From Devosia lucknowensis (GTDB lineage: Bacteria; Pseudomonadota; Alphaproteobacteria; Rhizobiales; Devosiaceae): a stretch of 64,000 bases of DNA. Positions 37,810-47,391 of the stretch are shown here, piece by piece. The notes beneath the pieces are model-generated. The model was not told the DNA's origin, made no database searches, and worked only from the letters and a program-made list of their open reading frames with translations. A program made the position numbers and the translations under genes. Location of the stretch: assembly GCF_900177655.1 (NCBI RefSeq), contig NZ_FXWK01000002.1:310001-374000 (forward strand), in the 5' to 3' direction. The first letter of the stretch is position 1. Each line of letters opens with the position of its first letter.

Positions 37810-38440
37810 TCTGCGGCAGGCCGGCTCCATCAGGTCACCCGCGGCCAGTGCCGCCTCGAGCTTGTCTTTGGGCCCACTCGCCGATGAGAGCGGTGACCAC
37901 CGGTCCGAACGGCGCCAACGCGTATGCCATGCGACGCCGCCTGGTGGCTTATGGTGTGCCCGAAAGCTTGCAACGCGTGCCTTGGATGCCGTTTAGATCG
38001 GCTCTCAAACCAAACCAGCGATTGAACTTGTCTTAATGATGTCGCCGCTTGTGCCCTCGATCATGCACGGCAGCACCGCTCCAACGAAACGAAACGCCGC
38101 ATATGTGCCGAGATCGAGCATGAAATCCCGTTGGTCGGGGGCGCCCTCAGCGATCGGGCCGCCACGCATGAGAGTCGGCGTTGGCATGGATGATATCGAT
38201 CTCTTCAGCATGGGCAAGAATGGCACGAACCAAAGCCTCAGCACTCCAGGGGTCTTTGAGATTGGTGACCACGGCAAAGGCATTGCGGCCGAGCTCGCCG
38301 CAGAGTTGGTCGAGCCTCAACGCGTCGCGATCGACCAGCGCAACCCGCGCTCCTTCCGCCAGCAGCATGCGCGCCATTCGAGCCCGATGCCCGACGCGGC
38401 GCCGGTAACGGCAGCAACCTTGCCGCGCAAATCTTGACCC
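37810..38440 (-). pseudogene. Short-chain dehydrogenase/reductase, frameshifted
   Basis: The SDR N-terminus QDLRGKVAAVTGAASGIGLE is readable at about 38435-38375. The frame then shifts to ARMLLAEGARVALVDRD and LKDP (38370-38165). It shifts again to [20 protein letters not shown] and [14 protein letters not shown] (38160-38005). A C-terminal remnant (HGIRVGAV) appears near 37930. The Tyr-x3-Lys active-site segment is missing. The next gene is a sugar kinase, so a polyol dehydrogenase is likely. Confidence 0.78.
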
Positions 38441-38444
38441 AAGG

Positions 38445-38900
38445 TCACACCTTGCTTGCTCGACGATCAAAGGAACACTGCCGCCCGCCCAGGGAACGGT
38501 TCGCGATGGCAAAGGCCTGCGGCAGCTTGGCTGCGCCCGCTACAACGAAGAGTGCACCGGCTTCCACCAGCACCTCGGCTCGTCCCGACCTGTCATCTGC
38601 CGGTTCCACGACGCCAATCCCGACCATACCTACGGCGCGCAGCGCTTCGATGCCGGGCGGACTGTCATCGATCATGACGCGATCGTCCTGGAGGACGCCG
38701 AACGCTCTGGCGCAATGCAGCATCAGGTCGGGGTCTGCTTGGACCTTGGCACCGCGTCGGCGCTGAAAATCTGTGGAGGACGATTGCGAGGGGAATGAGC
38801 AAGGCTCCCCTCAAGCCTATGCATTGTGCGGTTGGAGGCCACGCATCTGGGCTGATCGAGGGAACCAACGACGTACATGAGTCTGGGCATGGGTTCAGCC
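38445..38900 (-). pseudogene. HAD-superfamily phosphatase, C-terminal remnant
   Basis: Fragments in two frames: QPRCVASNRTMHRLEGSLAH and PQIFSADAVPRSKQTP (about 38870-38730), then LMLHCARAFGVLQDD and VMIDDSPPGIEALRAVGM (38723-38590). These match motifs II-IV of haloacid-dehalogenase sugar phosphatases, including the conserved Lys and the acidic pair. The N-terminal DxD motif could not be found. It belongs to the same broken operon as the SDR and FGGY kinase. Confidence 0.7.
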
Positions 38901-40036
38901 GCTCGGCAAAGCCTGCATAAGGCGTCTGGCCCCAATGGGCGAAGAATTCATCGATGTCGCGATAAAAATACTCATCCTCGATCATGCGGCGGATGATGCG
39001 CACTGCATTACCGGTACGTCGTACCACGCGCTTCGGCATCGTTAGTGGCAACGCCATGAGCACACGTGCTCTATGCGAGCGTGCTGCTGGCGATCGGCTC
39101 GCTATGCATGAGGACGCCACCGCAACCAAGATGATAAGGGCGATGTTTTCGATTGTCTGGGCGGATCGCCGGCAGCGGAAAGGACGTTTACGAGTACTAA
39201 TGAGCCAGCCGCATGTTGAAGGCACGGTCCGGCCGGCCGGTGGCTAGCTGTCGCAGGGTCTTGTTCAGGACAAGTTCGGCCTCCTCGTGGTGTGGGGAAC
39301 CCAGACAGCCAGCCGGTCGGCCAGGATACGGGCGGTTATGGCTTCCCAGTGGCTCTGGAGAAGGCTCTTCTCGATCGAGATGCTATCAGACACTTCAAGC
39401 AGCTTGGCCATCCGGCGAATTGTCGGAACGATCGATTCTGGTTCGCTATGGCCTCGCCTGCGACTTGCCTGTCCAGCATCTGCTGAACTTGGACGCCTGC
39501 GGCGATCTCCTACGGCGGTTCAACGAGATATAGGGCTCGCTATCGAGTACAGGATAGTTGATGCGCCATGCCTTGCCGCTGGAAGGCTGCGTGCGGTGCC
39601 AGACGTGGTGCTGAGCTTGGGAGGATCGCACACGGTCAAGGCGATGGCGGCCGAGCTGAGGTCGCCGCTCACTCGTTGTATTCCGACGAAGCAATGAGGC
39701 GCCACGCTCTCGAACTTCAAGAAGGCGGCAGACCCGAAAGAAGACGTCTGGTTTGTAAAGCACGTTTAGGCGAACCGACTGCGCCTGGACCTTCAAGCCG
39801 GCGGAATCAATGTTTGCTACCCGTTAGTCCAGAATTTTTTGCGAGCTTTCGACCGGGATCGTATGTTTAAACTAGCTCGAAATTACGTCGTTTCTGCAGT
39901 CTGCGCCTCTGCCGAGAAAGGCCTTTTGCCTCTCGTGTCTTGGGAAAACTCAAAGCCGCAGAGGGCGCTATGTATCCTTTGGCGCTTCCGGCCTGATGAC
40001 GCTTGAGCCGGCTGGAAGTGTCGCCAAGAGGCAGAA
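38901..40036. other. Degraded sequence, coding origin not identified
   Basis: About 1.1 kb of sequence that looks like decayed genes. On the minus strand, segments such as IIRRMIEDEYFYRDIDEFF (about 38990-38935) and TIRRMAKLLEVSDSISIEK followed, after a frame change, by ELVLNKTLRQLATGRPDRAF (39425-39210) have coding character, but I cannot assign a family. They may be further parts of the lost polyol operon, such as its regulator. No intact gene is present. Confidence 0.4.
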
Positions 40037-40178
40037 GTAACGCTTTTATTGAATGAGGTAACGCAACACATCGGGTCAGGTAACGCATTTTAAGGGATGG
40101 ATAACACTTTGTCCGAAGCTTGTGGCAAATCTCCATGACCTACGGGTAGGTCGTGGGGAGGTCGCCGGTAGGTCGCGG
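40037..40178. repeat. Right repeat locus: four GTAAC-type boxes plus GACCTAC/GTAGGTC repeats
   Basis: Boxes start at 40037, 40058, 40080 and 40101 (spacing 21, 22, 21; the last is ATAACAC). The hairpin GACCTAC (40137-40143)/GTAGGTC (40146-40152) follows, with additional AGGTC copies to 40178. Roughly 60 bases after the last box align well with the left locus at 33276-33340, with base differences and small indels. Both copies point the same way and bracket the decayed 33.4-40.0 kb segment. Confidence 0.72.
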
Positions 40179-40344
40179 CATGAACAGATAAGGAACAAAG
40201 GTGGGTATGCCGAGGGTTTCAGCTTGAGAAGTCTTAGACCCGGGTATGAGGAAGCAACCTGCCATTTGGGCAGAAGCAAAATCAGTTGGATCGGCCAGTC
40301 GAAAGCCCGATACAGCCGGTGGGTCGCAACCCAACTATACCGCT

Positions 40345-40578
40345 TCAGGGGCGATGGTGAAGAAGAACGAAGTCGGGACGCAAGCCGTTCAAATGCGGTT
40401 GGACGTAGATTTCCCACGCTGGCGGCAGATATCGAATGAACAGATCCAGGACCTGACGCTCACCAGGCGTCAAAGGCTGACGAAGATCGGCATGCTCGGA
40501 TAGGGGCGGGTGTATCACGCGGATCGCGGTACCCGTCCCCGTAACATCATCAGCCGGTGTTCCCTTTTGTAAGAGCAT
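40345..40578 (-). pseudogene. N-terminal fragment of a NERD-domain (nuclease-related) protein
   Basis: The frame starts at ATG 40578 behind a strong GGAGGTGAG site. After about 35 residues it reads LTPGERQVLDLFIRYLPPAW and then QPHLNGLRPDFVLLHHRP before TGA. This matches the start of NERD domains, which usually precede a helicase. The downstream catalytic core and any helicase part are absent; the right repeat locus begins about 170 bases later. It is a remnant of a gene lost by deletion. Confidence 0.6.
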
Positions 40579-40717
40579 TTACTCACCTCCAAGGCGAAAA
40601 TGGTCATAGGGATCCGTCTAAATATCAAGCGGATAAGGAAAATATCGTCGGCATGCTTAAGGGCGATCGTCTTTAGAAGAGGCGGCTCACTTCGCTGCGC
40701 ATCGTCCTTTGGATCGC

Positions 40718-40930
40718 CTATGCATTGAACCACGCGTCCAAGCCGATCCGGTAGGTTTCCATCAAGTAGCTCTGCGTCGCAGCCAAGAGTTCCAGGTGCG
40801 CCGGCTGCACTCCGGCCTTGGAATAACCGGGCTGAACCAAAGTCACTCGGTATTCAGGCCGGATCTGCTGCCACCTATTGATCCAACCGATTAGGGCGGT
40901 ATTCACATCGGTTGGGCTCGTCCGACGCCG
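40718..40930 (-). pseudogene. C-terminal fragment of an unidentified large protein
   Basis: About 62 codons ending in TAG-bounded sequence: ALIGWINRWQQIRPEYRVTL, then VQPGYSKAGVQPAHLELLAA and YLMETYRIGLDAWFNA. It has strong coding character and resembles the extreme C-terminus of ATPases in defence or DNA-modification loci, but I cannot name the family with certainty. No start or N-terminal part remains; a stop occurs about 30 bases upstream. Together with the NERD fragment it suggests a former defence cluster inserted beside tRNA-Arg. Confidence 0.4.
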
Positions 40931-41029
40931 ACTAGCTCTACGCTACCAAGGCGATGTAACGGCTAATCGACCCAAAATTGTTTGGTATCGACCCAAGCCC
41001 AATTTGGCCTGACAATGTCTGAAAAAGCT

Positions 41030-41106
<77 letters not shown>

Positions 41107-41296
41107 AGGCCGGAATCGGGCCGGGGCCCGGTGGGATGGGCGCAAACTAGTCGAAGGCTGGCGGTTGCGCAACCGGACAATGCCGCCCTCATGGCAAATG
41201 CGAGGGAGCGCTGCTGACAGCTTCCCGCGCACCGGTCTATGCTTATGGCACACCGCTCGAACGGCCCGATGGCCGACCAGATCAGGAGGGGCCGGA

Positions 41297-41908
41297 ATGG
41301 CGCTGTTTGAAGGACCCGATGGCTTTGGGCGCTGCTTGTGGTGCGGCGGCGCGCCGGAATTCGTGCCCTATCATGATCACGAATGGGGCTTTCCGGTCAG
41401 CGACGACACGCGTCTGTTTGAAAAGCTCAGCCTCGAAGCCTTTCAGTCGGGCCTCAGCTGGCGCACCATCCTCAACAAGCGCGAAGCGTTTCGCGCGGCG
41501 TTCGCGGGCTTCGACATCGAAAAGGTCGCGGCGTTCACGCAAAAGGACGTCGAGCGCCTGCTCGCCGATGCCGGCATCGTCAGGCATCGCGGCAAGATCG
41601 AAGCGGTGATCAACAATGCCCGGCGCGCCCGGGAGCTCATCGCCGAGGCCGGGTCGATCGCCGCCTTCGTCTGGCGCTATGAAGCCGAAAGCCCTGCCGC
41701 GCCGCAGAGCCAGACCACCTCGCCTCAATCCATCGCCTTGTCCAAGGCGCTCAAGAAGCGCGGCTGGGCGTTTGTCGGCCCGACGACGGTCTTCGCCTTC
41801 ATGCAGGCGATGGGGCTGGTCAACGATCATGCCACCGGCTGTGTCAGCCGCGACAAGGCCACCGCGCTGCGGGCCAGTTTCGTGGTGCCAGGCACTGCAC
41901 GGCCTTAA
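41297..41908 (+). CDS. tag: DNA-3-methyladenine glycosylase I
   Basis: 203 aa from ATG 41297, with AGGAGGGG upstream (the open frame begins far earlier without homology). It excises 3-methyladenine from alkylated DNA. The zinc site residues are visible: RCLWCGGAPEFVPYHDHEWG (Cys and His) and NDHATGCVSRD near residue 190 (His and Cys). FEKLSLEAFQSGLSWRTILN and FVGPTTVFAFMQAMG are typical Tag motifs. It stands alone between the tRNA and the kai operon. Confidence 0.95.
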   Translation: MALFEGPDGFGRCLWCGGAPEFVPYHDHEWGFPVSDDTRLFEKLSLEAFQSGLSWRTILNKREAFRAAFAGFDIEKVAAFTQKDVERLLADAGIVRHRGKIEAVINNARRARELIAEAGSIAAFVWRYEAESPAAPQSQTTSPQSIALSKALKKRGWAFVGPTTVFAFMQAMGLVNDHATGCVSRDKATALRASFVVPGTARP

Positions 41909-41918
41909 TCTGAATTAA

Positions 41919-41947
41919 TTGGCAAACGCGGCGTTGTCGCCTAGATA
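41919..41947 (+). promoter_or_regulatory. Probable sigma-70-type promoter of the kaiC operon
   Basis: TTGGCA at 41919-41924 and TAGATA at 41942-41947 with a 17-base spacer, about 26 bases before the kaiC ATG. Found by eye only. Confidence 0.4.
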
Positions 41948-41973
41948 GGCTGACCTTTGCAGACGAGCGACCC

Positions 41974-43653
41974 ATGGAACAGCCGACCGGCATCTCGAAA
42001 TCTCTCACCGGCATATCCGGGTTTGACGATCTGACCATGGGCGGCCTGCCTACCGGCCGTCCGACGCTGGTCTGTGGCTCGGCCGGGTGCGGCAAGACAC
42101 TGTTCGCCACCACCTTCCTCGTGCATGGTGCGCGTGATTTCGACGAGCCCGGCGTGTTCGTCAGCTTCGAGGAACGTCCCGAGGATATCGCGGCCAATGT
42201 CGCGTCCCTTGGCTTCGACGTCGATGCGCTGGTCGCGGCCGACAGGCTCGGCTTTGAGCACATCGCCATCGACCCCAGCGAATTGGCCGAGATCGGCGAT
42301 TATGATCTGGAAGGTCTGTTCCTCAGGCTGGAACTGGCGATCGATGCGATCGGCGCCAAGCGCGTCGTGCTCGATACGATCGAGAGCCTGTTTTCCGCCT
42401 TCTCCAATCCGGCCATCCTGCGCGCCGAGATCCGGCGCCTGTTCGACTGGCTGAAGGACAAGGGGATGACCACCGTCATCACCGCCGAGCGTGGCGACGG
42501 CACGCTGACGCGTCAGGGGCTCGAGGAATATGTGTCCGATTGCGTCATCCTGCTCGATCACCGGGTGCACAACCAGATTTCGACGCGCCGCATGCGCATC
42601 GTCAAGTATCGCGGCACCGCCCATGGCACCAACGAATACCCGTTTCTGATCGACCAGGACGGTTTCTCGGTGTTGCCGGTGTCCTCACTGGGTCTCAATC
42701 ACCAGGTGTTCGAAGAGCGCATTTCGTCGGGCGTTCCCGATCTCGACGAGATGCTGAGCGGCGGCGGCTTTCATCGCGGCTCCTCGATCCTGATTTCGGG
42801 CGTCGCCGGTTCGGGCAAGTCGTCGCTTTCGGCCAGCTTCGTAGGCGCCGCGGCCAGCCGGGGCGAGCGGTCGATCTATTTCTCGTTCGAGGAGTCGCAG
42901 GAGCAGGTGGTGCGCAATATGCGCTCGATCGGGCTCGATCTCCAACCGATGATCGAGAGTGGCCTTGTGCACTACGTTGCCGCGCGACCGACGTCCTACA
43001 GCCTCGAAATGCACCTCGCCATCATGCTGCGCGAAGTGGTGCGGTTCGATCCCAAGCTCGTCGTGCTCGATCCCATCTCCGCCTTTATCGATACGGGTGA
43101 TGCGCTCGAGGTCCAGTCCATGCTGCTGCGCATGGTGGATTTCCTCAAGAACCGCGGCATAACGGCGGTCTTCACCCATCTCATGCACAATCAGGATGGA
43201 AACGTCGCAACCGATGCCGGGCTATCGTCGTTGATGGATGCTTGGGTGCTCATGCTCAATCGCGAGGTCAATGGCGAGTTCAATCGCGAACTCTACCTGC
43301 TCAAGGCCCGCGGAACGTCGCACTCCAATCAGGTGCGCGAATTCGTCATGAGCGACGGGGGGATCAGGCTTTTGCCGCCATATCTGGGCGAGAACGGTGC
43401 ACTGACAGGGTCGGCGCGCAAGAGCGAGGAGGCCCGTGCCCGCCGCGCCGAAGTCGCACGTCTCGACGAAATCGAACGTATCCGCGTGGAGGTCGAAACG
43501 CGCCGCCGCAAGGCTCAGGCGCAGATCGAAAGCCTGCAGGCGGAAATCGACGCCGACGAGCGCGAGTTGCGCGCCGCTCTCTCCCGCGAAGCCGCCTACA
43601 TTGAGCAGGCAAAAGACGACCTTACCGAAATGGAAGCGAGCCGGCGCGTCTGA
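41974..43653 (+). CDS. kaiC: KaiC-like double-domain ATPase
   Basis: 559 aa with two RecA-like domains. CI has Walker A GSAGCGKT (about 35-42) and FEERPED with catalytic Glu residues. CII has GVAGSGKSS (about 276) and FSFEESQEQ. The CII phosphorylation segment reads [12 protein letters not shown]: Thr413, Ser418 and Ser419 align with cyanobacterial T426, S431 and T432. The C-terminal about 80 aa form a charged coiled coil ([17 protein letters not shown]). Autokinase/ATPase activity is expected. kaiB and an HWE kinase follow; the set matches KaiA-independent kai systems of alphaproteobacteria that act in stress or timing responses. Confidence 0.92.
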   Translation: MEQPTGISKSLTGISGFDDLTMGGLPTGRPTLVCGSAGCGKTLFATTFLVHGARDFDEPGVFVSFEERPEDIAANVASLGFDVDALVAADRLGFEHIAIDPSELAEIGDYDLEGLFLRLELAIDAIGAKRVVLDTIESLFSAFSNPAILRAEIRRLFDWLKDKGMTTVITAERGDGTLTRQGLEEYVSDCVILLDHRVHNQISTRRMRIVKYRGTAHGTNEYPFLIDQDGFSVLPVSSLGLNHQVFEERISSGVPDLDEMLSGGGFHRGSSILISGVAGSGKSSLSASFVGAAASRGERSIYFSFEESQEQVVRNMRSIGLDLQPMIESGLVHYVAARPTSYSLEMHLAIMLREVVRFDPKLVVLDPISAFIDTGDALEVQSMLLRMVDFLKNRGITAVFTHLMHNQDGNVATDAGLSSLMDAWVLMLNREVNGEFNRELYLLKARGTSHSNQVREFVMSDGGIRLLPPYLGENGALTGSARKSEEARARRAEVARLDEIERIRVEVETRRRKAQAQIESLQAEIDADERELRAALSREAAYIEQAKDDLTEMEASRRV

Positions 43654-43675
43654 TGCGTGCTGCCGGAGACAGACG

Positions 43676-43960
43676 ATGACCGAGACCACAGTCCCCCGCA
43701 AACTGACCCTTTATGTCGCCGGCCAGACGCCCAAGTCCGTCTCCGCCATCGCCAACCTGCGCAAGATCACCGAAGAGCACCTCCCGGGGCAATACGAGAT
43801 CGATGTCGTCGACCTGCGCGAAAACCCCAAGCTGGCAAAAGAGCATTCCATCGTCGCCATCCCGACGCTGGTGCGTGAGCTGCCCATACCGCTGCGCAAG
43901 ATCATCGGCGACTTGTCCGATGTCGAAAAGGTGCTGGTGGCGCTCAAGGTGCAGGAATGA
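43676..43960 (+). CDS. kaiB: KaiB
   Basis: 94 aa from ATG 43676. The thioredoxin-like KaiB fold is recognised from [38 protein letters not shown] and the conserved cis-proline segment [10 protein letters not shown]. KaiB binds the KaiC CI ring and changes its phosphorylation state. It starts 22 bases after kaiC and overlaps the next gene by 4 bases (ATGA). Confidence 0.93.
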   Translation: MTETTVPRKLTLYVAGQTPKSVSAIANLRKITEEHLPGQYEIDVVDLRENPKLAKEHSIVAIPTLVRELPIPLRKIIGDLSDVEKVLVALKVQE

Positions 43961-45402
43961 CCGGGCAGGACATCTCCGAGCTTCGCACCCGCCTCGAAGA
44001 GGCCGAAGACACGCTGCGCGCCATTCGTGCCGGCGAGATCGATGCGCTGGTCATCGATACGCCCGATAGCGCGGAAATCTTCACCCTCGAGGGCGAAGGC
44101 CAGTCCTATCGCAACTTCCTCGAAGCCATGGATGTCGGCGCCGCGGCGCTCGATGGCGAGGGGCGCATTCTCTACGTCAATACAAATCTCATGTCCGCTC
44201 TGGGCACCGCCCTCAATTCATGGCACGGACTGCGCTTTGCCGATGTCCTGGATGCCGATGTCGCGGCCCGCATCGATGCGCTGGCCGGCTCGGTCCATGG
44301 GAGCGCCGAGATTTCGCTCACAAGGCACGGACAGCCAACCCACTTCGCCGTTTCCGCGCGTCCGATGCGGCTCGGCGCCGTCCAGGGCCACGCCGTAACC
44401 TTTACCGACATCACCCAGCGGGTCGAGGCGGAGCTGGCGCTGCAGAGCGAGCGCGCTGCCCGCGCGGTGATCGCCTCGGCCAACGAAGCCGTACTGGTCT
44501 GCGGCCTTGACGGCGTCGTTACCCATGCCAATGTCGCGGCCCAGAACGTCTACGAGGGCGATCCGGTCGGGCAGCGGTTTGCCGATATCGTGCCGCTGAT
44601 CTTCCCCGGCGCAACCGGCATGGTGCAATCGGCCGACATCGTGGACATGGCCATCGGCGGCAGCGCCGTGCAGGGCATCGAAGCCACCGCTCCGAACGCC
44701 CCGCGGATCAAGGATTACCAGGTCAGCGCCGCGCCGCTGCATGTGGGCGATGAATCCATCAGTGGCTGTGTGATCACCATGGTGGACCTGACGCACCGCA
44801 AAGCGGCCGAAAAGCAGCAATTGCTATTGATGCGCGAGCTCGACCACCGGGTCAAGAACACGCTCGCGCTGGTGCTGTCGATCGCCGGCCGAACGATGCA
44901 CCACGAGGATACGCTCGAGGGCTTCCACGCTGCGTTCACCGGGCGGATCCAGGCGCTCGCCGCAACGCACAATCTCCTGGCGGAAAACGGCTGGACCGAT
45001 CTGACCATTGCCGATGTGGTGCAGGCCGAACTGGCTCCGCATGCAGGCGGCTCCGGACGCTTCGTCACCGAGGGTCTCCATCATGCGATAACGCCCCGCG
45101 CCGCCATCGCGCTGGGTCTCGTCATTCACGAACTCGCGACCAATGCCGCCAAGTATGGTGCGCTTTCGGCCACCAACGGCAAGGTCACCGTGATCGCCCT
45201 CGGAAATCCTGACAAGGATGCATTCGCGCTCGAATGGCGGGAAAGCGGTGGTCCCCCGGTCGCGACACCGGCACGCCGCGGCTTCGGGCAGAACGTCATT
45301 ACCCGCAGCCTGCAGTATTCGCCCCATGGTGGCGCCGAAGTCGACTATCGGCCCGAGGGCGTCGTCTGCCGGATTTCACTGCCGCGCGAGGACATGCGCT
45401 AG
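43957..45402 (+). CDS. PAS-domain HWE-family sensor histidine kinase
   Basis: 481 aa. A short N-terminal coiled coil ([19 protein letters not shown]) precedes two PAS domains (about residues 45-160 and 165-285). The HWE kinase core follows: phospho-acceptor His297 in [16 protein letters not shown], an N-box in [16 protein letters not shown], and a WRESGGPP motif in the ATPase part that gives the family its name. No membrane segment is visible, so it is cytoplasmic. Overlap with kaiB suggests it is the output or input kinase of the Kai pair, as in Rhodopseudomonas-type kaiC-kaiB-kinase sets. No response regulator is adjacent. Confidence 0.9.
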   Translation: MTGQDISELRTRLEEAEDTLRAIRAGEIDALVIDTPDSAEIFTLEGEGQSYRNFLEAMDVGAAALDGEGRILYVNTNLMSALGTALNSWHGLRFADVLDADVAARIDALAGSVHGSAEISLTRHGQPTHFAVSARPMRLGAVQGHAVTFTDITQRVEAELALQSERAARAVIASANEAVLVCGLDGVVTHANVAAQNVYEGDPVGQRFADIVPLIFPGATGMVQSADIVDMAIGGSAVQGIEATAPNAPRIKDYQVSAAPLHVGDESISGCVITMVDLTHRKAAEKQQLLLMRELDHRVKNTLALVLSIAGRTMHHEDTLEGFHAAFTGRIQALAATHNLLAENGWTDLTIADVVQAELAPHAGGSGRFVTEGLHHAITPRAAIALGLVIHELATNAAKYGALSATNGKVTVIALGNPDKDAFALEWRESGGPPVATPARRGFGQNVITRSLQYSPHGGAEVDYRPEGVVCRISLPREDMR

Positions 45403-45413
45403 CTCTTCAGCAT

Positions 45414-45441
45414 GGGACCGGCAGCGATCGCCGCCGGTCCC
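45414..45441. terminator. Hairpin between convergent kinase and FKBP genes
   Basis: GGGACCGGC (45414-45422) pairs with GCCGGTCCC (45433-45441). No T-run follows on either strand, so intrinsic termination is only possible, not sure. Confidence 0.35.
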
Positions 45442-45461
45442 TCTGGCCGACAGGCTGTCGA

Positions 45462-45899
45462 TCAGGCGGCCTTGACCACTTCCACAACTTCGACATCGAA
45501 CACGAGGTCCTGGCCAGCCAGCGGATGGTTGGCGTCGACGGTAATGCTCTGCTCGTCCAAACCGACCACGGTGATCGGCAGCATGCCGCCATCGGCCGTG
45601 CGGGCCTGAAGCTGGGAGCCGACCTTGAGATCGATGCCCGCAGGCACCTTGGCGCGGTCGAGCTGCTGGATTGCCTCGTCGCGGCGCGGGCCATAGGCGT
45701 CGTCCACCGGAATGGTCACGGTGCTCTTGGCGCCAGCTTCCATGCCCGCCACGTGCTGTTCAAGCCCGCGGATCACCTGGCCCTGGCCAAGCGTGAATTC
45801 GAGCGGCGCGCGCCCCTCGGAACTATCGAACTGCGTGCCATCAACGAGACGGCCGGAGTAGTGGATGCGCACGATGTCGCCGGTTGCGGCAGTGGTCAT
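45462..45899 (-). CDS. FKBP-type peptidyl-prolyl isomerase, SlyD-like
   Basis: 145 aa from ATG 45899. The FKBP half starts VRIHYSGRLVDGTQFDSSEG and includes GQGQVIRGLEQHVAGMEAGA; an insert-in-flap domain (about residues 70-125) follows as in SlyD. The C-terminus is FDVEVVEVVKAA and lacks the His-rich metal-binding tail of E. coli SlyD. It catalyses prolyl isomerisation and acts as a cytosolic chaperone. It is monocistronic and convergent with the kinase gene. Confidence 0.88.
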   Translation of the reverse strand: MTTAATGDIVRIHYSGRLVDGTQFDSSEGRAPLEFTLGQGQVIRGLEQHVAGMEAGAKSTVTIPVDDAYGPRRDEAIQQLDRAKVPAGIDLKVGSQLQARTADGGMLPITVVGLDEQSITVDANHPLAGQDLVFDVEVVEVVKAA

Positions 45900-46215
45900 G
45901 AGACAAGCCTTTCGGAATTTTGAAGCCCGCGTGGCGTGCGGGCCTGTCGTGTCAGTCGCGCGACAGTATTGCCGCCCTATGGGGCAGAACACCGACCGAC
46001 CAAGGGTCGAATGGTGAGCGCGAGGCGAAGGCATTAATTTAGGGCGCGAGCGGCGGATGTAAACCTTTTGGTCGCAAGTGCCTGCCATGATTGCGCTTTC
46101 GCGCTTCTGCGCCCCGATAACACTTGCCCGTGTGTCGCATTTCCGCCATCAAGCCGCCGTGTTTCCCGCGTAGCGGGCGGAATGAGGGACTGCATTGGCT
46201 TTTAGAGGTACTGCG

Positions 46216-46785
46216 ATGACGGCACGGCCGCTCCCCATTGCCGGCTCCATTGCCCTGGCATTCGTTCTGTCCGGTTGCTCCATGGCCGGCATCAAACCCA
46301 TGCCCGGCAAGAGCGCGACCGCGGCCATCGCCAGCTTTGCACCGGCGGCGCCTACGCCGGCCGGACATGTGCCGCGCGCCAATGCCGTGCCGACCGCGCC
46401 GACGTCTGCCCTTCTTGGATATGCCGGGAGCGAACGCGGCGCCCTAGACGGTCTTATCGCCCACTATTCCGCTGAATATGCCGTGCCCGAGCATCTGGTG
46501 CGCCGGGTGATCGTGCGCGAAAGCGGCTACAATCCGGGTGCGCGCAACGGTCCCTATTACGGCCTGATGCAGATCAGCCACGCCACGGCGCGCGGCATGG
46601 GCTATCGTGGCGAGGCCGCGGGCCTCCTCGATGCCGAAACCAACCTGCGATACGCCGTGCGTTATCTCGCCGGCGCCTACGTGACTGCCGGCGGCAACGA
46701 CGATCGCGCCGTTCAGTTCTATGCTCGTGGCTATTACTACGATGCCAAGCGCCTGGGCCTGCTCGACAAGGCGGGCCTGCGCTGA
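46216..46785 (+). CDS. Lytic transglycosylase lipoprotein (SLT domain)
   Basis: 189 aa from ATG 46216. The N-terminus MTARPLPIAGSIALAFVLSG ends in a lipobox (LSGC), so the mature protein is a lipoprotein. After a Pro/Ala linker the SLT domain begins near residue 85: LVRRVIVRESGYNPGARNG contains the catalytic Glu in RESGYNP, then YYGLMQISHATARGMGY and TNLRYAVRYLAGAY. It cleaves peptidoglycan between MurNAc and GlcNAc in the periplasm. Confidence 0.9.
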   Translation: MTARPLPIAGSIALAFVLSGCSMAGIKPMPGKSATAAIASFAPAAPTPAGHVPRANAVPTAPTSALLGYAGSERGALDGLIAHYSAEYAVPEHLVRRVIVRESGYNPGARNGPYYGLMQISHATARGMGYRGEAAGLLDAETNLRYAVRYLAGAYVTAGGNDDRAVQFYARGYYYDAKRLGLLDKAGLR

Positions 46786-46788
46786 TCG

Positions 46789-47175
46789 CTAGGCGGTGGG
46801 CGCGGTAAGCAGGCTCTTCAGCCGCTCGGTCAATTCATCTTCGCGATAGGGCTTTTCGAGCCGCACGAAGTCGTGGTCGATCGTGCCCGGCAATTCCGCA
46901 TGGCCGCTGGTCAGCAGTACTGGGAGGCCCGGCCGCAGCTTGCGCGCGGCAGTGGCGAGTTCGACGCCGTTCATGCCCGGCATTGAATAATCCGTGACCA
47001 TGGCGACGATATCATTGTTCCGCTCGAGCAGAGAAAGCGCTTCCGCGCCGGAAAAGGCCTCCAGCGCACGATAACCGATCTCGGTCACGATGTCGGCAGT
47101 GTTGAGGGTAATCAAGGCATCGTCGTCCACCACCAGAATGGTGGTGCCGGATCCCCTCAAGGGGGTAATCTGCAC
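46789..47175 (-). CDS. Single-domain response regulator (CheY-like)
   Basis: 128 aa, a receiver domain only. ILVVDDDALITLNTADIV holds the acidic pair, MVTDYSMPGMNGVEL the phospho-acceptor Asp, LLTSGHA the Thr/Ser switch, and RLEKPYREDEL the conserved Lys. There is no output domain. No kinase is adjacent; the HWE kinase 1.4 kb away, also without a regulator, is one possible partner. It converges on the transglycosylase gene with 3 bases between. Confidence 0.88.
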   Translation of the reverse strand: MQITPLRGSGTTILVVDDDALITLNTADIVTEIGYRALEAFSGAEALSLLERNNDIVAMVTDYSMPGMNGVELATAARKLRPGLPVLLTSGHAELPGTIDHDFVRLEKPYREDELTERLKSLLTAPTA

Positions 47176-47391
47176 GGGATATCCTTTAAGGCCCCACCGA
47201 GCCTGTTACCGGAAGTAGCGGAAATCCGCTCTTCCTATCCTCTTACACCCTATGCCCGGAAAAGTGGCGAAGATAGGGAGCTGCGCGGAAAAGTGATCTC
47301 GCCGCTGCTCCTGACACCTCCGGTCAGAAATGGGTGCCATCATGGCGCGCGAGGCGATAAAGTCGCCGCCGACTGAATAGGGGAATCGTTC

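Noticed and set aside
41974..43960. kaiC/kaiB as a sign of cyanobacterial origin
   Set aside because: Neighbouring genes and codon use are alphaproteobacterial, and kaiBC-kinase sets are known in that class.
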